Assembly: GCA_032358165.1 (NCBI GenBank)
Contig: JAALGY010000033.1
Coordinates: forward strand, 124,001-188,000
Reading direction: 5' to 3'
DNA length: 64,000 nt
DNA from: Diplosphaera chodatii
Lineage: Eukaryota; Chlorophyta; Trebouxiophyceae; Prasiolales; Stichococcaceae
Part shown: in pieces, positions 23,169-36,228 of the stretch
Position numbering within the stretch: the stretch's first letter is position 1
Layout of the letters: each line of letters opens with the position of its first letter
Program-made: the position numbers and the translations under genes
Notes under the pieces: generated by a model
What the model was told of the DNA's origin: nothing
Seen by the model: only the letters and a program-made list of their open reading frames with translations
Database searches by the model: none

Positions 23169-26100
23169 TCAGTAAAAGGCGTCGTCGTGGCTGGCTGCGG
23201 AGGGCGCCGCCGGCTCCGGCACCAGCAGCGGCACCATGACCTCGCAGTAGTAGGCGCGCAGCTTGGCGGCGTGCTGGTCCACCAGCAGCGTGGCGTAGTT
23301 GGCGGCCTCCACCGACGGGAAGGCCAGCACCCAGTGCCCGTCCTTCAGCTGCTTGCCGATGTTGTTGAAGGCGTCCCCCACGCCGCTGTTCTTCAGCACC
23401 TTGAGCAGCGCGCGCACAGGGGGCCGCACGTGCACGTGCAGCCACTGCGCGTGGGTGGGGTCGCAGTCGGGCTCCGTGCCCATGAGCGGCGCGACGGACA
23501 GCACCGTGCCGCCCGGCTTGACGGCGGGGGAGTCGCCGCCGCCCCGGCTGCTGGACCGGCTCAGTGGGCGGCCCGCCGTGGCCACGTGGCCCAGGTTCTG
23601 CGGCAGACAGTGCTGCTGAGTCATGTGGGAGCACACAGCTCTGATCGGGGTGGGTCCTGTGGCGTCATCCCGGGCGAACGATGGGGTGATGCCAGTCTCT
23701 GTGCTGACTGCCCTGCGACGGCTCAAGCAAGGAATGGTGGCAAGAGCCTGAGCCCACTGGACACAGCGACTGCCAGGAGCCGCGGCCGCGAGCGGTTTTA
23801 GGGTTTAGCACCTGCGGGCGGCTGCCGACGTCCAGGGAGCCGCGCTGCTGCGCCGCCGCCGCCGCCGCGAGGTTGTGCGCGCTGAGCGCCGCGGGCTTCG
23901 GGAGCTGCGCCTCCGGCGCTGCGTCCGCCTGCTGCTTTGCGCCCTTCCTGCGGCCCGCACCCAGGCGGAGGCTCAGGGCTCGCTGTATATGACAGTTGAA
24001 CGCTGCCCCAGGCACCCAGCAGGCCCACTGCCGCCAGCATACCTGCTGACATGGCGATGCATGAGTGTGGCTACTTTGGTGACATCATATGTGTTGGTGG
24101 TGTTGCTGTCCGCACCTGGTGAGCGTGCGCAGGTTGGCGGTGAGGGTGGGCTCCGGGGGCCGCTCCGGGGTGTGCGGGGGGCTCGCCAGCGGCGTCGCCG
24201 CATAGGGCTTGGGGCTGCGTCGTTGGGGTTCATGAGTCAACAACCTGGGCTGTGGACACCCAGACCCAGCTGGCATCCAGGCAGCAGACATGTTGTCACT
24301 GAAGTGCGGCGTCCTGGCGTTGGTCTGCGCTGGCATGCTGATCAACCAGCGACGGGACTCAATTTGATGCAAGGTTTGGCGCTCACCCGGGGTTGTCGTC
24401 GACGATGACGACCACGGGCAGCGCGTGCACCACCGCCTCGTCGGACGGCGTGCCGTCGAAGTTGCGGCGGTCCCGCGGCAGCCCCGCCACCGCGAAGAAC
24501 ACCTTCCGCGACTTGCCCTGCAGCGCAGCCGCGTTCACGCGTCAGCCTGGCGTCTGGCTGTGTCGCTGCTGTCACCTGCCCATCTGTGGCGGACCGGAGA
24601 ACATGCATCGCACCGGCCGCCGGCAGTCAGCATGTTCAGCTACCTGCGGTATGCCGACGCGCACAGGCAGAGGCTGCCCCAGCCTGCTGACGCCCAGGCA
24701 GCTCAGATGCAGCATGTCTACCATCCCGCATGCCACTGTGAGAGTATCGTTTCACGCTCAGCCAGCCGCGCGGCGCATCATGTTGGCACCTTGGCGAGGG
24801 CGATGGTGCAGGGGACGCGCTCGGTGCGCTCGATGGGCGCGCCCTCCCGGATCTCGTTTTCCTCCAGGGCCTCCTCCTCGATGGGGTGCAGCAGCGGCGC
24901 CTCCGCGACGCCCCCGTCCTCGCTCAGCAGCGTCTGCAGTGACGCAGGGCGCACGGCTGAAGCAGACACGAGGCTCTATCCAAGTGCACACATGTTTGGT
25001 CGACAACACAGCTGCCAGACTGCTGGTGCCGCGGTGACGGCCGGGCGCACAGGGCTGACGGCTCAGGCTCTCGGGTGTTCCTTGTCGATCTCAGAAATCG
25101 TCGCTGCTACCTCACCTGTTGTTTTTTGCAGCAAGCCACAATCCGCCTGTGACTGACGAGCTGTCCCGACGGCACCCACCTGCTGAATCTGCAGCATGGC
25201 CACGAACTGCTGCACGGCCTGCACCATGCGCTTGGCGGCGGTGGCGGACGCCCCCTCGGGCGGGCCGCCGCTGCCGTGGGGGCCCTCCTCCTCGAGGCCG
25301 CCCTCGACGCCGTTCAGCCCCTTGGCGCCCATCAGGTCCTGTGCAAGCATCACATCAACAAGGTTCGGCAGTCGCACTTGGGGGTTGCGACCAACGGGTA
25401 CGAGAGGGTGCCGCCGGCAGCTTGGGCATACACCTGTGCACGCAGCCAGTGCATGCGTCCCATGCACAGCACAGCGCGGCACACGCTGCTGCCCACAACC
25501 ATTTGAACGCCGTGCACGTCAGGCACGGCCTACGGCTGCACCTCCGAGCATGCAAGGACAAGACCCCACGCAGCTCCAGGTGGACCGCCTGCGCACCTGC
25601 ACTTGCGTCGCCTGCATCCAGGCCTGCACCACGGCGTGGGTGGAGGAGGTGGCGGGCGCCAGCAGCTCCCCCCGCGCGCGGGGCCACTCCGCGTGGATCA
25701 GCACCAGCATCGCGTCGCACCACATGCCTGCGCAGGACGGTGTCGAGCCCCGTCAGCAGGGTGTGGTGCGACAGCAGCAGCAGGTCAGCATTGCATGACA
25801 CCGGCATCCGTGGCCCCTCGGGCTGCAAACTAAGTGACACAACCACATCTTTCAGGAACGTGCAAGCAGCTACACTGCCAGCAGCAGGGCGCACGGCGTT
25901 TGTGTGGGCAGCAGTGCCATTGCACTCGGTCTGCTGCAGCGGGTGCCCCATGTGGCGCACCGTTGAGCTCCGCCATGAGGAACTGGCGCGACAGCCGCAT
26001 CGCGGACTCGAGCAGCCCGCACTGCTGGTCCGTCAGCCGGGGGCCGCCGCCCGGGGCCGCCGGCAGCAGCTGCCGCAGCAGCCAGCCGATGTGCCACAGC

Positions 26101-29100
26101 GCCGCCGCCGGCATGAACGGCAGCAGCAGCAGCCCGCACAGCGCGTCGATCAGGTCCTCCGCAAGCGCCGATGTCTCTGGCCCGGAGCTGCAATGGGACA
26201 AATGATGCATTATGCTCAGTATCAATCCACGCAACATGTGCCCAGTGTCATGTTGTGCAGCAACAGCCACCACAAAACGCATCTGATACCATGCTGCCAT
26301 GCCTGCAAATGTGCCTCTGACCGACCCAGTGGTCTGCACTGCACCGCACGTCTTGAGGCGACTGCCACAGCTGCACAAGAGTGTCCCGACTAAGTACCTG
26401 AAGGCGGTGTCGGGCTGCGCGGCGTGCGCTGCAAAGGGGTTGACGGGCTCGCCGCCGTCGGCGTCGCCGCCGCCGCCGCCGCCGCCCCAGCCCTCTGGCG
26501 GCGGCTGCATCGACTGCGGCGGCAGCATCCCGCAGCAGTCCAGCACGTCCACGTCCACCGCCTCATTCAGCAGCGCCGCCGCCAGCGCCCTGCGTGAGAA
26601 CGTTCAGCAAAGGCGTGATGAGTGTGTGGTCGTTGGAGGTCATGCACGTTCTCGAAAGGACAGTCTTTTGACGTGAATGCATTGTTGTGCACGTCTGCCC
26701 GCCAGGAAATGTGTCGAGTCTGTCGCACTGCATCGAGTCCGCATCACGCCTGAACTAAGTCCTACACATTGGGACGCAGACGGAACCACGTTTGCAATAG
26801 TGCCAGAAGCAGCAACACGCCCGTAGACAGCGCTGCCACGCCCACCTGACGAGCGCGCCGACCATCTGGCTGTCGGAGCCGTGCAGGATGCCGAAGACGG
26901 CCAGGCGGTACGCCGCCGGCTCGTGGCCGATGGCGCTGCGGATGGCGGGCGTCAGCTGCGACGTGGCGGCGTCGCCGTCGTCGCCCTGCAGTAGACGGTG
27001 CTTTTTTTGTCATTCGCCAGGCCAGCCAGGGTGTCGCCTTTGCACAAGTGCTGGAGTGTTGACCATGACTATCACCTCCTCAAAGACCTGCAAGGACATA
27101 TGAACAGCCACCCTTCGCCTCGGCTCCCTCAGCCACCCCAGCATCAGTAGGGCGTATCACCCCCTGATGCCCACCTCCAGGGCGTTGTAGCGGAACTCGG
27201 AGAGGGAGGGGGCGCCGTGGCTCGCGCCGCCGCCCAGCAGCGCCGCCAGCAGCGGGTTCAGCAGGCTGGGCTCCGTCATGACGTGGAACACCCGCTCCAG
27301 GGTGTACAGCGCCGCCAGCGGCCGCACCCGGCCCTTCTCGGCTGCCAGTGCACAGAATCAAACAATTGCGGGAAGTGATCAGTGTTGATCAGTGGCCAGA
27401 TGGAGGAGTTTTACCACTGCATGTTGTAAACTTCCAAGAGATACGCAGGAGGTGTCTTGTAACAGCCCCGTTGTGTGCAGATGCATGTCATCAATAGTCG
27501 AACCAGTGCAAAGATGCTGCTGCAAGGAGATCGAGCTCAGGTGCGAGTTGCAGCTGCCTGCTGTCTACCTCTGGTCGCAGTCCCACCTGGGGGCAGCCAG
27601 CTGCGGGTCCAGTTGTTGGTGGACATGCGGCGCACGCCGGGGCCCTCCGGCTCGGGCGGCCCCGCGCTGGCGAAACCCGCCTCGCCCGCCGCCAGGGGGT
27701 AGAACACCACCGGCGCCAGGAACGAGGCCCACAGCCGCTCCGAGCACTCCTGGCACAGCGCCGGCTCGCCTGCCGAGGAAGTCGACAAGTTTGCTTTGCA
27801 AGTGCGGTTCGAGACCATTCGTGAAGCAGCCGCAGGGCTTGGCTACGCCAACTGCACATGCTTTCCAGGTATAGGTAGTTTGCAGTTGAGCGCAGTCGTT
27901 TCCGCCACTCACTGGTGCACAGGATGTCGTTCCAGTAGCTGAGCAGCGCCTCGACCTCGGCCAGCAGCGCCTCCACCTCGCGCGCCGCCAGAGGGCTCCC
28001 CCCCTGCAGCGCCGCCAGCGCCTTGTCCAGCGCCTGCACCACAGGACATGGTGCAGGGTTTCCGTTGCTGTTGTCGCGGCGCTGCTTGCTGCCGAGGGAC
28101 GGCGGCGGCAGCTCAACCTTGCACGAATGTTGCTGCAAGGCTGCTGCCTGACCGTGAGAGGTGGGCGGCGCAGTTCCTCGGGAGACAGCTTGACACGGCA
28201 GCAACAGCCGCACTTTTCAAGCACATCATGAGAAGGGGTCCTTCAGTATAGTATATGCTTGTCCTCTTCACCTGGCACCGCTCGGTCATGTAGGCGCCCA
28301 GGTCCGTGAAGTAGGCCGCCGCCTGCGGCCCCGCCAGGAATGCCTGTACCTCTGACGACTCGATCGCGTACAGGTTGAGCGTCAGCGTGCGCACGGCAGC
28401 CCGTACCGGCGCGGCCCTGTAGCAGAACCGTCGCAGGGTTTGAGGCACCCAAAGCAGCGGCAGTCTGCGCCCAGCACTGTACACAGCACCAACCCTTGGA
28501 TCGACATCATGCAGTTGGGGCGGACTCGACAAGATGGCCACGCTGCACAGCATGCACAGCATGCACCAGGGACGCTGTATGCACGCTGCACCACAGCAGC
28601 TGTGTGTCAACCCCTCCAGCCGGGTGGCTAGGAGGAATGCTGCTGGCCCCGCACCTGTGCGAGATGAACTTGACCGCCTCGGTGTACAGGGGAAATGAGG
28701 CGCCCTCCCCGCCGCCGTCGTCCGGGTGGAAGAACAGCGCCACCAGGTTGGGCGTCAGCTTCATGCTGATGGTCTTCAGCAGGTTGACGTACGCCAGCAG
28801 CACCTGCGAGGTGTTCGATGGGGCGTCTCAGCACGCGCTGGTGTTGGCAGAGGCGTGGGCTTGCTCTGAGGCGGCGCGCTGTTCCGTGAGGAGAACCTGC
28901 TGCTGGCGGCTGACGTGTGGGTGTGCAGGTACAGTCGGGCGGCATCTGGAAGCGGCTGCAGTGACGCCCGACGCACAGTTGCTGCTGGCGGCAACTCTGA
29001 ACAACACACGTTGCACAGGCGTGTCGCCAGGGACACCATGAGGTGTTCACACCTCGTCCTCCTCCAGGTTGAAGTTGATGGACAGGACCTCGCTGGTCTG

Positions 29101-29250
29101 GAAGATGAGCGCGGTGGCGGCCTCCGAGCGCGTGTTCTCGATCACCCCCGTCAGCGTGCTGAGCACCCCTGTAGCGGAGCGCGTCTGCTGCTCCCGCTGC
29201 TCCGCCCACACGCGCAGCAGCGGGTCCTCCCCCGCGCGCCCGCCCCCACC
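23169..29250 (-). CDS. CLEC16A/GFS9(TT9)-like FPL-domain protein
   Basis: Sixteen exons in phase (916 aa as modelled): 29250-29053, 28803-28655, 28416-28272, 28033-27913, 27769-27587, 27341-27175, 26985-26846, 26589-26398, 26187-25961, 25727-25597, 25338-25180, 24933-24790, 24517-24387, 24214-24116, 23947-23812, 23597-23169. The N-terminal part matches the second half of the FPL domain of CLEC16A and plant GFS9/TT9: VLSTLTGVIENTRSE, LLAYVNLLKTISMKL, FPLYTEAVKFISH and VRAAVRTLTLNLYAI. Family members act in endosome/Golgi traffic and autophagy. The following exons fit the family's helical body (ALLSYWNDILCT, RLWASFLAPVVFYPL). The first half of FPL is not found and no ATG precedes exon 29250 cleanly; an in-frame read-through ATG lies at 29298. 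A donor at 29479 of the upstream gene would join in phase 0, so the two may be one gene. Confidence 0.8.
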
Positions 29251-29473
29251 CTGTACCAAAACATAGTATGTCGTGTTACACACCGTGTACATGTGCATAC
29301 GACGTTCCAGCCTGGTGGTAGCCTGGTGCTAGGTGCCTGGCTCGCATTGCTGGGAAGGAGCGGAGCTGCTGACGGCGGGGCCTGCCACGGTGGCAACCCC
29401 AGCGTGTGCGACACGCTGTGCGATCTGTTGCGAGGTGTGTATCAGAACACCGCAGCAATGAAACCCTTTCATT

Positions 29474-32400
29474 TCAGTCCACGCGGCGTGCCTCGCTGTG
29501 CTCGAACATGGCCATGGCCAGGGCGGCGTTGGGGTCGTACGCCGCCTCCGCCTCCTTGATCTCCTCGATCTGCTGCCGCAGCCGCTCCTGCGCGGATGCA
29601 GAGCCCCGGGTCCTGCTTCCGACATCACACATCATGCAGCCGCGCCTCCCGACGCCGCCTTGACGCAGCTGGACACCAGCAGACAGTGAGGCTTCAGGAG
29701 TTTGAGACGCGGAGCGACAACAGCGGGATGTCTGTTGGGATGCGGGCGCGCACGATGTTGCGCTGGGCGTTGGCGGTCGCCAGGCGCTCGCGGTCCTCGC
29801 GCTCGTATAGCTCAAAGCCGGATGGCTCGCCCCGCTCCAGCATCAGCTCCTGCAGCCGCGCCCTACACAGCAAGCAGCATGTCGGTCATGTACCTGTGGT
29901 CATGCGCATGCACATGCGATTGTAAGATAACGAAATGAGCTCTGGTGTGCGCCAGCAAAGTGCAAGTATCCTCTCTGTGAGTGAGTGAGGCATGATGCAG
30001 CAGCGGTGTCAAGAACTACCCAGCTACATTCCACATGCCACCGTGAAGAATGTCAACGTTGTAGGTGACATCACCAATGACGTCGGTGGGAGCGCATGTG
30101 CCCAAGTGAGGGCGGCAGCACCTGAGGTCGCCGGAGAAGCGGCGGCAGGCGGTGCAGATGGAGGAGCCCGGCACCAGCATGTGGCAGCCCTGCACCGGGC
30201 CGCCGTCCTGCAGGTACGTCTGCGGCCGCACCGTCCAGTCGCACTGCCAGTCCGCGCCGCCGCCCTCACCCGCCGCCACGAAGCTGCATTGCAGGCAGCA
30301 TGGCGTGTTGCAGTCGTTGGAGTGGCTGTTTATACCACCATGAGACGCACTGCCAATTGGCGCCAGAGCCCCTGCCGAACGTAAGGGTTATCTCAAAACA
30401 CCGAGCATCAGACATCAGATGTATGCAGGCGCTCACCAGTTGGTCTCCACGCGGGCCACGATGGTGGCGCCGTCGGGGGCGTACAGGGCGTCGGCGTCGC
30501 CCGCCAGCTGCTCCCAGGCGCCGCGGTCGGTGCACCCCGGGCACACCGCCAGCTCCGCCGCGCCCGCCAGCAGCGTCAGCAGGTCGCGCCGCGTGCGCAG
30601 CCGCCGCGGCACCTGAACCGCGTCACAGCAACGGTTGGATGGCGCTGTGTTGCGCAACATCACGAACGGCGTGCAACTGCATCGATTGCGAGGGCGCATT
30701 ATAGATTTGGTGACCACCCGCGTCATGTGCAGAACAGGGGTGCTAGCGTCGAGGTTGACACGATCCAGATTAGGCCTGGGATTCACGTTAGTGAAGTCTG
30801 CAGTGCTTCTACTGCCTGGCCAGGATGCACTGGGGCCAGAGGCGCTGTATCCATCTGAACGGCTGTTTCCAGCCCCTGGTCATGTAGACTCCGCAACATC
30901 ATTTCCTCTTCAAGAATGCAGTGTCACCACGGCAACTGATCCCGGTGGCAGCACACCTGCTGGTTGCGCAGCACGGTGTCGAGGATGGGCATCCCGAAAA
31001 CGTCCACCTCCCACCCCATGTCGGGCGACAGCAGCACCGTGCGCTCGAAGCCCGACGCATCCACCGCCAGCAGGCCTGCAAGCGGAGCCGCCATCTTCTG
31101 GATACAATGCAGCGCAAAGTCACACACCTGACACTGACTGTGCTGCGCCTGGCATCGCAGCAAGGCTGCAGCATGGCGCCTTCGAAGGCAAAGCTGTGTC
31201 GGCTCCTCTGCACCGGCTTCGCAGTCGCCTGGTGCAACGAGCATGGCAGCTGCGATGATCCCTGCAGCAGCTTGCAGACCTGGCGCTTGGCAGGCTCATC
31301 GGAATCTGGCTTGCTTTCAGCTGCTCACCCAGCTTCACGCCGTGTTCGTCCGACACCAGCAGGTTCCACTGCCGCAGCCCCGTGTCGGCGCCCGATGACG
31401 CCGACAGCGCGCCCCGCAAGAAGTCGCCCACCAGCAGCACATCCTGTCGCACAGCAGGACGGCCGCAGTGTTCACGCGTCAAACAGGGGACAACACACAC
31501 GCAGGGCCCGGCCCCTTCCCAATGCCATTCATCCGCTGGCATACTGCACGAACTGCATATCAATGCAGTGCCTTTCGGTGCAGTGGTGCAGGGTGGTGCG
31601 GGAAGTTGCAGGCATGGCACGGCTGCGCACCTCTGGCAGCAGGTCGTCGATGGACGAGTTGCTGCGCAGCTCGGTTGGGTCCTCCCCCGCATAGCCGGCG
31701 ATGCGCTGCACGATGCCGAGCGCCCGGCTCGTCAGCGCCGGCACGCTGTTGTCGCCGTCATCGGGCGGCGCCGATTGCCGACTCCGCTCCTGCTGCGCAT
31801 GCGCCTCACGCTGGTCCCGCTCCTGCGAGACACAGGGACGACGACTCGTCAGCAGTGTTGCGGCAGGTGGATGGGCGTCGCAGAGGAGGCTGGTGTGTGT
31901 GCAACAGCAGAGCGCCGGCAGGCCGGCATGCTCTGGCTCGTGGCTTGCGATTCTGTGACGGAACACGGGACAAGGATTCGGCACGCGATTCTCATGCATA
32001 CCACCTGGGTGCCTTGCGAGCAAACGGAACACTTGTCCAGGGTCTGATATCTGTCTTTCGAACGTGGCATGGCAAAGGGCCCACCCCACTGGACTGCGGC
32101 CACTCGGCCGAGCCGGGTATCGGCATGTCACTGGGCGCCGCGCTCTGGGGGGCCGGCTCGTCACTGGCCACCCGCCGCTGGGCCTCTGCAAATGGCGACG
32201 TCCGCGGCTCCTGCGACAACACAAGCTGCTTATAAGCTGACGCCAGAAGATGTCATCAGCAGCATACACCTCACTTCAGAGTCGGCGAAATTGTCTATCT
32301 GTCTATCACTGACTGTCACAACGGGTGGTCGGGTACCGTGCAGCATCGGCCAAAGCCCAGCCTACAGAAGGTAAACCCTACCCGTGAGCCGGTCTTGATG

Positions 32401-34205
32401 CGCAGGGAGGGGCTGCCGTGCTCCGGCGGCGACGACTTCCCCAGGTGCGCATGGTTGGGCCCCTCGCCATCCACCCGCAGGCCCGCCAGCTCAGCCTGCA
32501 GACGGGTGAGACACTCAAACCCTTCCAGCAACAGCGTACCTGAACCCAAGCGTGCATGATGTGCAGAGGCACAGGGACGGGTGTGCAGGGGAAGGAGTCG
32601 AAAATGTACACAAGCGGCTCAGTTCACAACACACCTGCAGCGTCGGCGGCAGCGCATCAAAGGGCATCGCCGCCAGGTCGCCGCTGGAGTTGGAGCCCAC
32701 ATGCCCAGTCACCACCGTCTGCTGCGCCTGCGGCTGTGGCTGCAGGGTGGGCTTGGCGCCCTTGGACCCTGGACCCTTGGCACCGCCGCTCACAGGAGCC
32801 GGCTGGAAGGGGTCCTCTGGCGGCGGTCCCTCAGGCGCCTTGATGCCCTGTAGCAGTAATGCATTCCGTCACATCGAGTTCATGCGCACACAGTCTGTCC
32901 TGCACGTAGACAGACTCTCAAACAGGTCCATCACTTCGTCATATGCAGACATCAAAGGGCTTTACAGGGCGGTGCATGTGGGGGCGGCCAGTTACTTCGC
33001 ACACCTGCAGGCGCTTGGCAAAGGCGCCAAAGCGGTTCTTGGCGAGCGGCGGCGGCAGCAGCTCGCCCTGCAGCGCCACAGGGTGGCCGCCGTTGCCCTG
33101 CAGCTCGTCCGGCGCGGCGGGGCTGTAATCAGCGCTCGACGCCGAGTCGTGCTGGCGCTGCTGCTTGAAGCCCGAGTCGGCGGCTTCGTCGTCCTGCGCT
33201 CCGTTGGCGTGCGCCTTTCGCTCCGGGGTGGGCAGCTGCATCCCGTATACGTCGGCGGACAGCGCCTTGCCGGCGACCGGCAGCGCTCGCGCCGGGCTGC
33301 CCGGCTCCGAGCTGTGCGACGAGTACAGCGAGGTGCCATTGGGTGCCGATGACACCGTGACAAAGGGCCCCCCTGCAGCGGCGCTGCCGTGTGTCGCGGG
33401 GTCCTGGCTGGCGGCCGGCGGCTGCGGCTGGAAGTGCTCGCTCAGGAAGGCGCGGAAGCCCGCCTGGTGGCTGCCCATGCCGAACAGCGCCGGGCCGTCC
33501 ACCTGCAGCCCCAGACGCCGAGGTACTGGGCAGCTGTAGCACGGCCGCATGCCCGCAGGTGCTTCGGCTGCGTTGCAGCTGGGCGACCACTTGTGCAGCA
33601 TAACATCGTGTAGCAGCGCAATTAGTGCTACCTTGGTGGCGGAACCGGTTTCTGCGGCTAGGTGCGCCATGAGCTCCGCCGCCAGCTGCCCTAGGCAGTT
33701 GCTGTTGGGTCCGAGCCTGCACGCGCAGAATCCTTCCATCAGGCGACTCACTTGAGCCTCCAGACCGGCGCGGAGAGCTGTGCTTCGACATGCCAGCAGC
33801 AGGAAAGGCAGCCCTGCAACCTGCACGTTCACAAACGAACAGGCGCCTGCTCTCACTTGCAACGCCTTTGCTCGAATGTCAATCATGAGTCACCGGGTTG
33901 ACATCGACCAGCCCCTTTGCAACCCGCACTCACTTGCCGGCGCGCTGCGGCAGCTTCTCCTTGCGCAGCGTGCGCCCGGACTCCGTGTCGGTCATGGCGA
34001 ACAGCGGGCCGTACTTCCCGGACTCGATGGCGCCGCGGCACGTGCGCCCCGACAGGCTGAACTGCGTCTGCAGGCCCACCGGCACGGGCGTCGCGCCGTC
34101 GCACTCCGGCGTGCGCAGCAGGTAGTTCTCATGCTGCGGGCCGCTGTAGGGCCTGCGCGGGTCCAGCGATTTGTTCATGAAGGGTGGGCGGATGGGTGTG
34201 TACAT
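29474..34205 (-). CDS. Unrecognised multi-exon protein, possibly the 5' part of the FPL gene
   Basis: Thirteen exons give 786 aa in phase: 34205-33934, 33716-33632, 33502-33005, 32847-32635, 32495-32382, 32210-32064, 31822-31631, 31443-31329, 31075-30957, 30612-30437, 30283-30122, 29862-29709, 29587-29474. The N-terminus (MYTPIRPPFMNKSLDPRRPY) is followed by a long low-complexity middle rich in P, Q, S and G. Near the end are a folded-looking block (DVLLVGDFLRGALS, GWEVDVFGMPILDTVLRNQQ) and cysteine pairs (CPGC, then C..SSICTACRRFSGDLR) before a coiled-coil-like tail (RLRQQIEEIKEAEAAYD). The CxxC-RxxL pattern is faintly like uncharacterised transposon-related metazoan proteins; I do not assign a family. 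The ends of exons 6 (GTTCGA donor) and 12 (GTCTCA donor) are weak. A stop at 29474 ends this model. Confidence 0.62.
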
Positions 34206-36228
34206 CGTATCTATTTTGGTCAAGTCTGCACGTCACATGCAGACGGCCGCGGGCTGCAGTCCCACCAACGCTGCTGGATGTTGCTGAGGTGCTAGCACAC
34301 ATGCGAGTGCGTGCTGGTGCTGCAACATTGACAGAGTCGGGCCATGTGGCGCTCACCTGCCGAGCTGCAGCACAGTGACTTCAACGTCGCCATGCGCTGC
34401 AGCGGGCAGCGTCAGCGGCAGCGCCGCCTCGGCTTGCGCCAGGCTCGCACGCTCGAGGCCGTCCATGCCCTCAACGCATGCCGCCTGCCTGGCTTGGTGC
34501 TGCCCCCGCCGCTGCCTGGCCGTCGGCTGCGGGTCCGCCGCTGTGCACCCAGGCGTCGCGCCAAAGTGTGGTGAGCTCCGCTCAGCTGCCGGCTTTTACT
34601 GCTTGAATGCCCTCAAGCCTGTGAGGACCGCTCCTCACAGCGCGCTGCAACTGCGCCCGCGTGCTGACCAGCCGCTGACTCCGCGCATCAGCGCCGGCGC
34701 CTGCGGGTCAGCAGACCACCGAAATGTCTAAGAGAGGCAGCCAGGGCTTGCGCAGACCTCCTGCAGGCCTGATGTCCGCTGCGAGCGCTGTGAGCCCACG
34801 TTGAAGCTGCAGGCAAGCATCCAGACGGCTAGCCGTGTCAGACTGGTGCAAAGTCAGCCAGATCGCAAGGTCCATGCCTTGATCGATCCGCTCACGCTGC
34901 CCCCTATGGGTGGATAAACACGCAAACATGATTCTTGTTGCAGGCTAGCCACCCAGTCGCTGAGGCCGCAAGCCAGCACGACGATCAGTGCGCGAGACCA
35001 CGAAAACTTCGTTCCCGCAAGGGCGACATCATCTGCGGCCGTGAGCCAGCGCTTAGGCTCGCAAACACGCCCAGCGACATGCATGAACAGTCCTGTGCCA
35101 GCCTTGGAGGCGGTCAGCGGGCCAGCAGGGAGCAACAACCCATTGAGCGGCTCTGCTGCAGAACATGACTACACGGTTCTACATTCCGCAGGCCCCAAGC
35201 AGCTGTTGTGCCCCGCAGCCGGCGGTAGCGTGCCTGCATTTCGGTCTGTCCCCGGAGCCGAGGTGCTGCAACCACGTTTCACCAGCCCGTTCTGCATGTC
35301 ACGTGCGGGCTGCACTATGTTTGCAACGTCGCTCGGTCCATGCAGCACGGCACAGGGCGGACGTGTCCTCAGGGTGACTCAGACGTACCTACGGATCGCT
35401 CGAGGCCCAGCTTGGCCGGCTCCGTGCGGCCGCACTGCAATCCGTACTTCACCTTCGGGTGCGGGAGCTCTTGAGATGAGACCCGGCCACGGCCACGCGT
35501 ACAAGTAGCTCCTGCTACATGAAACGGCCGCTGAGCAGCGTTTCTAGTTGTGCGGGTGATGTGCTGCCCTGTGCCGCAGCTGTGAGATCTGGGCGCTTGT
35601 CGCTGATGTACACTGCAGGGTTTAGTGCGCACAGCCCCTGCAAGACTGCAGGAGTGCAGGTGCACACCAACGCTAGTCCAGCGTGTTGCCTCGGGCACCA
35701 GTCTCGACCAGCCAGCCTACTTCACCGGCCAGCAATTTGCGAAAGTAGTAGAGATGTGATGAGCAAGGCAAGCTGACAGCATACACAGCGCAACCACGGC
35801 GCCAGTACGGGGGTCGCCATGAGGCCAACAGAGCATTCGTGCCGAGCAAACGCTCGACACAGGCCTCAAACATCCAGAGCAGGCTACTGCTACAAGCGGG
35901 CACGCAATACATGTGTACAATGCATGCTGCGGGGCGGCGACACGCGCCGCACGCAGCATGGCACCCCAGCTGCACGGGCTGCCCCAGGGCAGGGCGCAGG
36001 GGCCCCCGAAAGAATGCTCAAAGCGACTGCAGTGGCTGCTTGCTGCTACCCATACTTCGTTCGCCTCGCCGGCTGCGAGATGGACCTGTTGTGCGCAATA
36101 CCCAGGCTGCGCATCCGCCCGCCATGCAGCCAACCAACGCAGCCCCAAGGCTGCCGCGTGCCAGGGTGGCGACAGCACGACGCTGCTGGGGTGTGCTCAG
36201 GTGCGCTGCCGGGGTCGTGGTGCGCCCC
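34206..36228. other. Long region without a supported gene
   Basis: About 2 kb between the start of the unrecognised gene and the end of the papain-granulin gene, both on the minus strand. Minus-strand frames at 34854-35138 and 35717-36178 and plus frames at 35041-35508 have no splice-consistent partners or recognisable motifs. It should include a promoter near 34206-34600 and a 3' UTR near 36228; the rest is unexplained. Confidence 0.4.

Noticed and set aside
22854..23801. 315-aa plus-strand open frame
   Set aside because: It is the antisense of the last exon of the FPL gene, whose minus-strand reading is in phase with fifteen upstream exons.
25119..26393. 424-aa plus-strand open frame
   Set aside because: It overlaps several FPL-gene exons on the opposite strand; composition is serine/arginine-rich shadow sequence.
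34854..35138. 94-aa minus-strand frame as a small gene
   Set aside because: The start is isolated, there is no splice-consistent extension, and the sequence shows no recognisable motif.
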